Below, in pieces: positions 59,913 to 64,000 of a stretch of 64,000 nt of DNA. The stretch is taken from positions 58,049,885 through 58,113,884 of the forward strand of contig CAIIXF020000001.1 in assembly GCA_903813345.2 (NCBI GenBank). Reading direction: 5' to 3'. The DNA comes from Owenia fusiformis. Its lineage: Eukaryota > Annelida > Polychaeta > Sabellida > Oweniidae. A model generated the notes under the pieces. It made no database searches. It was not told where the DNA came from and saw nothing but the letters and a program-made list of their open reading frames with translations. The position numbers and the translations under genes are program-made. The first letter of the stretch is position 1, and each line of letters opens with the position of its first letter.

Positions 59913-60680
59913 AATTTAAGATGCTATGTAAGTTAACAGAAATGACAAAACAAAAAATGTCAAAACCATGCTGGATTCTGAAATTTTTTTGAAACAAGAT
60001 AACGGAGTTCTGTTTGGACCTCCAGTCAGTTTAACTAGTTCAACATATTAACATGACCGGGAACACAAGGAAAATGTTCAGAATGACCATAAACATGGTG
60101 AAATAACCTTTTCAGTCCTCTGAAAATGTGACTGAAAAATAGCTAAAAGTAGGTGCTCAGGAAAGGTCAATGAACAGAATCTCTTGATTTTTCAGAAAAT
60201 GTGTCTAATATATTGCTCTAAATGATACAATCTTTGAAATTTTTAAAAATTGTCTGAAACAATAATTGCTGTAGTTAAAAGGAAAATAGATCGATTTTAA
60301 ATTCAGTTTTTTTCATTTTTTTCTTTTTCTGAGAATGATATGAATTTTTTTAAATTGTATCATTTAGAGTATTATATTGGGCACATTTTCTGAAAAAGTC
60401 AAAAGATTCTCTTCAGTGACCTTTCCTGCGCACCTACTCTTAGCTATTTTTCAGTCATATTTTCAAAGGGCTGAAAAGGTTATTTCATCATGTTTATGGT
60501 CATTCTGACCATTTTTCTTGTGTTCCCAGTCATGTAAATGATATGTGGAACTAATTAAACTGACTGGAGGTCCAAACAGAACTCTGTTATCTTGATTCAA
60601 AAAAATTTCAAAATCCAGCATGGTTTTGACATTTTTTGTTTTGTCATTTCCTGTTAACTTCCATGGCACCTTAATCTGTA
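59913..60680. mobile_element. ~770-bp foldback element
   Basis: Two inverted arms of about 370 bp run from GTTAACAGAAATGACAAAAC on the left to its complement on the right (GTTTTGTCATTTCCTGTTAAC-like), meeting near 60300. Long shared blocks include GGAGGTCCAAACAGAACTC in the right arm and its counterpart in the left. Target duplication not clear. Confidence 0.8.
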
Positions 60681-61119
60681 TTTCCAAGTAAGATTTTTTA
60701 GAATTGTGCCTGTTTGTGAAATTTAATCAATAAACTAACCAGAAATGTCTGCAATAATAGAAAAATCAATAGTGATTTTTGGGCATTTTGGTAAAGCCTT
60801 TGGTTTGTAATGGGAAGATTGTCTTTATCACTAGAACTGTTCTGCATGGGGTCTTTTGCACAATTGATAAATTATATACTATACTAATACATTACTATAT
60901 AGATTTGCAATGTCTAGGTTTTATTCAAGTAACTGACTCCACTGAGTGTGTATTCAAATGTTGTGCTTATAAAATGTATCGACTCCTATACTACCTTTTG
61001 AATGAAAATAAACTCTTCCAAAAGTGATGGGACCTTAGTGCACCCATGCCATGGTAAGGACCTTAGGTTGGCATGCCAAAATGTAAAATCTCTATTAACA
61101 CAAACAACACCCACACCGT

Positions 61120-61780
61120 GGATACAGTTTTTGCATTTTTGAGAGAGGGTAATTTTTATTCACATCAACAAAGAACATATATTCAAGTAAAAAAATAAAA
61201 ATGTAAACCTGCTAGTGACTAAGAACAAGTTTTCTTGGTCTAAAGTTTACTATAAAACTACATTACTTGCACAAGGTCATACTCAACAAAACTGCACTCA
61301 AGACACGAGTACCTCTATGTGATCTTGTTTTCTTCCACCCTTTGTCCAAAAGCTATGGAGGGAGCGAATATGGGGCATTGAGGCCATTACACATTAAATG
61401 CCTGTTTAACAATGACTGCCTTATCATCCTAAAAGTGACTTTTAAAGTCAATGTGGAAGTTTATTTGAATGATAAACAACTTTGAACAGGACTTCAGTAT
61501 AATAATTTGATTTAGCAATTTTCGAGTAAATCAGAAAATCCGGTCATATGTGTCATCTATAAACAAATTATGTTAAACAAACATTTAAGGTCCAAGGCCC
61601 TACCTCACATGGTACTTTATCTTCCAGAATTTTTGACTTTCAACAATATTGACCTTCATCTATATTTCTTGAATCATAAACAACCAATGCTGACGAATTC
61701 TGTTATGTACCTAAAAACCTAAAAGTCCAAATTACAGTTCAATCTGACACATACAATGTATAACGGCATATTTCGCGTTG
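61120..61780 (-). repeat. Dispersed repeat, inverted partner of 45220-45610
   Basis: Carries the same ordered blocks as 45220-45610 on the opposite strand, with an internal segment (about 61300-61560) absent from the other copy. The open frame at 61267-61485 lies in this segment and shows no family I recognise. Confidence 0.65.
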
Positions 61781-61963
61781 TCTTTCTTATGTTATTACAT
61801 TTTTCTTGTTTTCAAAATTGGCACTCAATCAACTGTGAGAAAATAAAGTTACGTGAAGTTATAACTTAACTAGAAAATTTGAATATTGTTAATCACAATT
61901 AACCCTTTGGGACCCAGGGTCCTAGGTTAAACACAAAATGAAGTTGAACAGAGACGCGATATA

Positions 61964-64000
61964 GTATAGTAGGAACAAGGGGTTCCCATGCACCCATAAG
62001 GTGTGAATAAGTTACATACATTTTTGTAATCCCTGGGGTGTCTATTTAATGAATCCATTTGTTAACATTGCCAACTAATGTCCCATAGTACTTTTATGGC
62101 GGCATTTAGTTACCATGGTTACGCATCTTTAGACATCTTACCTTGGTATCTTAAATCATTTGTAGCTCTGTCATTATTTGGTCTATAGAAATGATATTGG
62201 TACCAAATTAAACCTCGTTAAATTTCCGAAAAATTTATGATATTCAATTATGCAAATTATCTAATTTGCATAAATTATGACGTCATCAATCTATTTTTGG
62301 TTCAGAATTTCCAACTATAGCAACGTATCTATTAGAACTGAGGCCGTATGGCAAAATTTCTGAAAGGTTTTGTCCTTTATTCTGTTAGTAGAAGGTATAA
62401 GCAACATAAAAGTGAAAACAGATTCAAAATTGAATCAGTATTACGAAAGTTATGTAACTTTCGAGGCAGCTATCGTGAATGTCATTATTTGACAATAATA
62501 TACATACGTCTTACCTTGGAGTCTTGAATCAATGTAGCTTCGCCATTATTTGGTCTATAGAGATGATATTGGTATCTGATTAAACCTTATTAAATTTACT
62601 ATATGGTCACAATATTCAGTTATGCAAATTAGCTAATTTGCATTAATTGTGACGTCATCAATCCATTTTTGGTTCAGAATATCCTGGTATAGCAACATAT
62701 CTATTAAAACTGAGGCCGTATGACAGAATGTGTGCATAGTTTTGTCCCTTATTTGATGAGTGGAAGATATAAGCAACATTAAAGAGACAACAAATCTTCA
62801 AAATTGGATCAGAATTAACAAAATTATCCAGCTTTGGAGGCGGCTACTGTGAACGTCATTGTTTGACAATTATAAAAAGAATATTAAATTAACAAAAAAA
62901 GTAACAACCATAGTTGTTTCAATCTTATTGAGTAAAAATGTGCATGTATTGAACTGAACTAATAAGTATGTGGAAAGGTTACATGTATTTTGACTATCAT
63001 TCACAGGGGTCAAAACGGTTTTCCCGACGCTGTATATTAAAGATCCAATTTTATAATTTACCATGCACTTTCAATGATTCATATAAATAGTATACATATA
63101 GTCTGATTTTCATCATATTCATCATATTCTTCATATTCTTGATTCTTAAAGCATCTGAAGTATAAAGCATGATTAGAAGTGAAGATGATTCATCATATGG
63201 TTTATGTAATATTTCTAACATTTCAGATGCTATGGTAACATCACTTGATAATGAGGTTTTTACATTTCACGTTCTTAATGAGTTAAAAGGAAGTTATTCT
63301 CCCTTTGCGGAAGTTATTCTCCCTTTGCTTTAGAGATAAATAGTCGCATGAATTTGTTTTGAAAAATTATAACTTAATTAATTTAACCCCCCCCCCTGAC
63401 AGCCCCATATTTGAAGATTTTGGTGAAACCTGGCAAAATACATTAATTATTAGGTTCCAGAAGCCCCCAGAAGCTATATGATGGCCCCCAGTGTCCCAAA
63501 GAATCTATACAGGGGCCCCAAGTGGCCCCCAGAAGCTATACTGTGCTCCCCAGAAGCTATATGTTGGCCCCCAGAAGCTGAATAGTGGCCCCCAGGAGCT
63601 ATACGGTGGCTCCCAGAAGCTATACAGGAAACCCTGTGGCCCCCAGGAGCTATACAGTGGCGCCCAGAAGCTATACAGGGGCCCCCAGTGGCCCCAAAAA
63701 GCTATACGGTGGCCCCCAGAAGCTATACGGGGGCCCCCAGAAGCTATATGATGGCCCCCAGAAGCTATACAAGGGCCCCCAGAAACTATACTATGGTTTC
63801 CAGAAGCTAAATGGTGGCCCCCAGTGGCCCTCGGAAGCTATATGATGGCCTCCAGAAGCTAATTAGTGGCCCCCAGGAGCTATACGGTGGCTCCCAGTGG
63901 CCCCAAGAAGCTAAACGATGGCCCCTAGAAGCTATACAGGAGCCCCAAAAAGCTACATGATGGCTCCCAGAATCTATATGATGGCCCCCAATGGCTCCCA
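61964..64000. mobile_element. Giant palindromic transposon, second copy (left arm only, cut by window edge)
   Basis: Starts GTATAGTAGGAACAAGGGGT with TA just before it (61962-61963), the same end as element A. It follows the A arm closely, includes about 200 bp (62191-62390) that A has lost where element B sits, and reaches the 21-bp minisatellite at about 63455. The minisatellite runs to the window end in the same unit order as in A. The right arm should lie beyond 64000. Confidence 0.9.
63455..64000. repeat. 21-bp minisatellite of the second giant element
   Basis: Same AGAAGCTATAC...GGCCCC units as 40915-42000, with individual variant units in the same order. Open frames at 63491-63751 and 63585-63845 are products of the 21-bp period. 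Confidence 0.9.

Noticed and set aside
61267-61485. 72-codon open frame starting MHKVILNKTALK
   Set aside because: It lies within a dispersed repeat whose other copy (45.2-45.6 kb) lacks this segment; no protein family recognised.

Overview
This is animal nuclear DNA. Genes are split by GT-AG introns, intergenic DNA is AT-rich, and polyadenylation signals and many small inverted-repeat transposons are present. The proteins are bilaterian in type, and the density of foldback and MITE elements suggests a marine invertebrate (echinoderm, hemichordate, lophotrochozoan or similar). I cannot name the species.

Layout. (1) 915-19909, minus strand: a multi-exon gene joining two doublecortin (DCX) domains, two PLAT domains and two FGF-like beta-trefoil domains, then a Lys/Glu-rich tail that continues past the left edge. 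Its DCX region is of the RP1/RP1L1 type (axonemal microtubule proteins). I assembled 15 exons; the phase matches at every junction. (2) 3546-4376, plus strand: an intronless, membrane-anchored 2H phosphoesterase (DUF1868 type) nested antisense in the last visible intron of gene 1. (3) 19910-34425: about 14.5 kb with no supported coding exon, holding tandem repeats, an 890-bp foldback element, a decayed mariner with other repeats inside it, and a tRNA-derived SINE. (4) 34426-44816, plus: a five-exon gene for a 308-residue homologue of human C8orf74. Its fourth intron is swollen by an 8-kb palindromic transposable element (35853-43873), which itself carries a 3.7-kb foldback element made of 172-bp tandem repeats. 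(5) 44817-49758: repeats, a LINE relic and a second copy of a 497-bp MITE. (6) 49759-56156, plus: a complete ten-exon SLC22-type solute carrier of 571 residues. (7) 56157-64000: MITEs, foldbacks, a minisatellite, and from 61964 a second copy of the giant palindromic element, cut by the window edge.

The RP1-like gene and the C8orf74-like gene lie head to head. From memory, human RP1L1 and C8orf74 are also divergent neighbours on 8p23.1. If a check confirms this, it is an ancient conserved gene pair with a shared cilium/flagellum theme and it strengthens both identifications. The SLC22 gene has no evident functional link to them. Most short open frames in the window, including the seven-residue periodic frames near 41-42 kb and 63.5 kb, come from repeats and are not genes.
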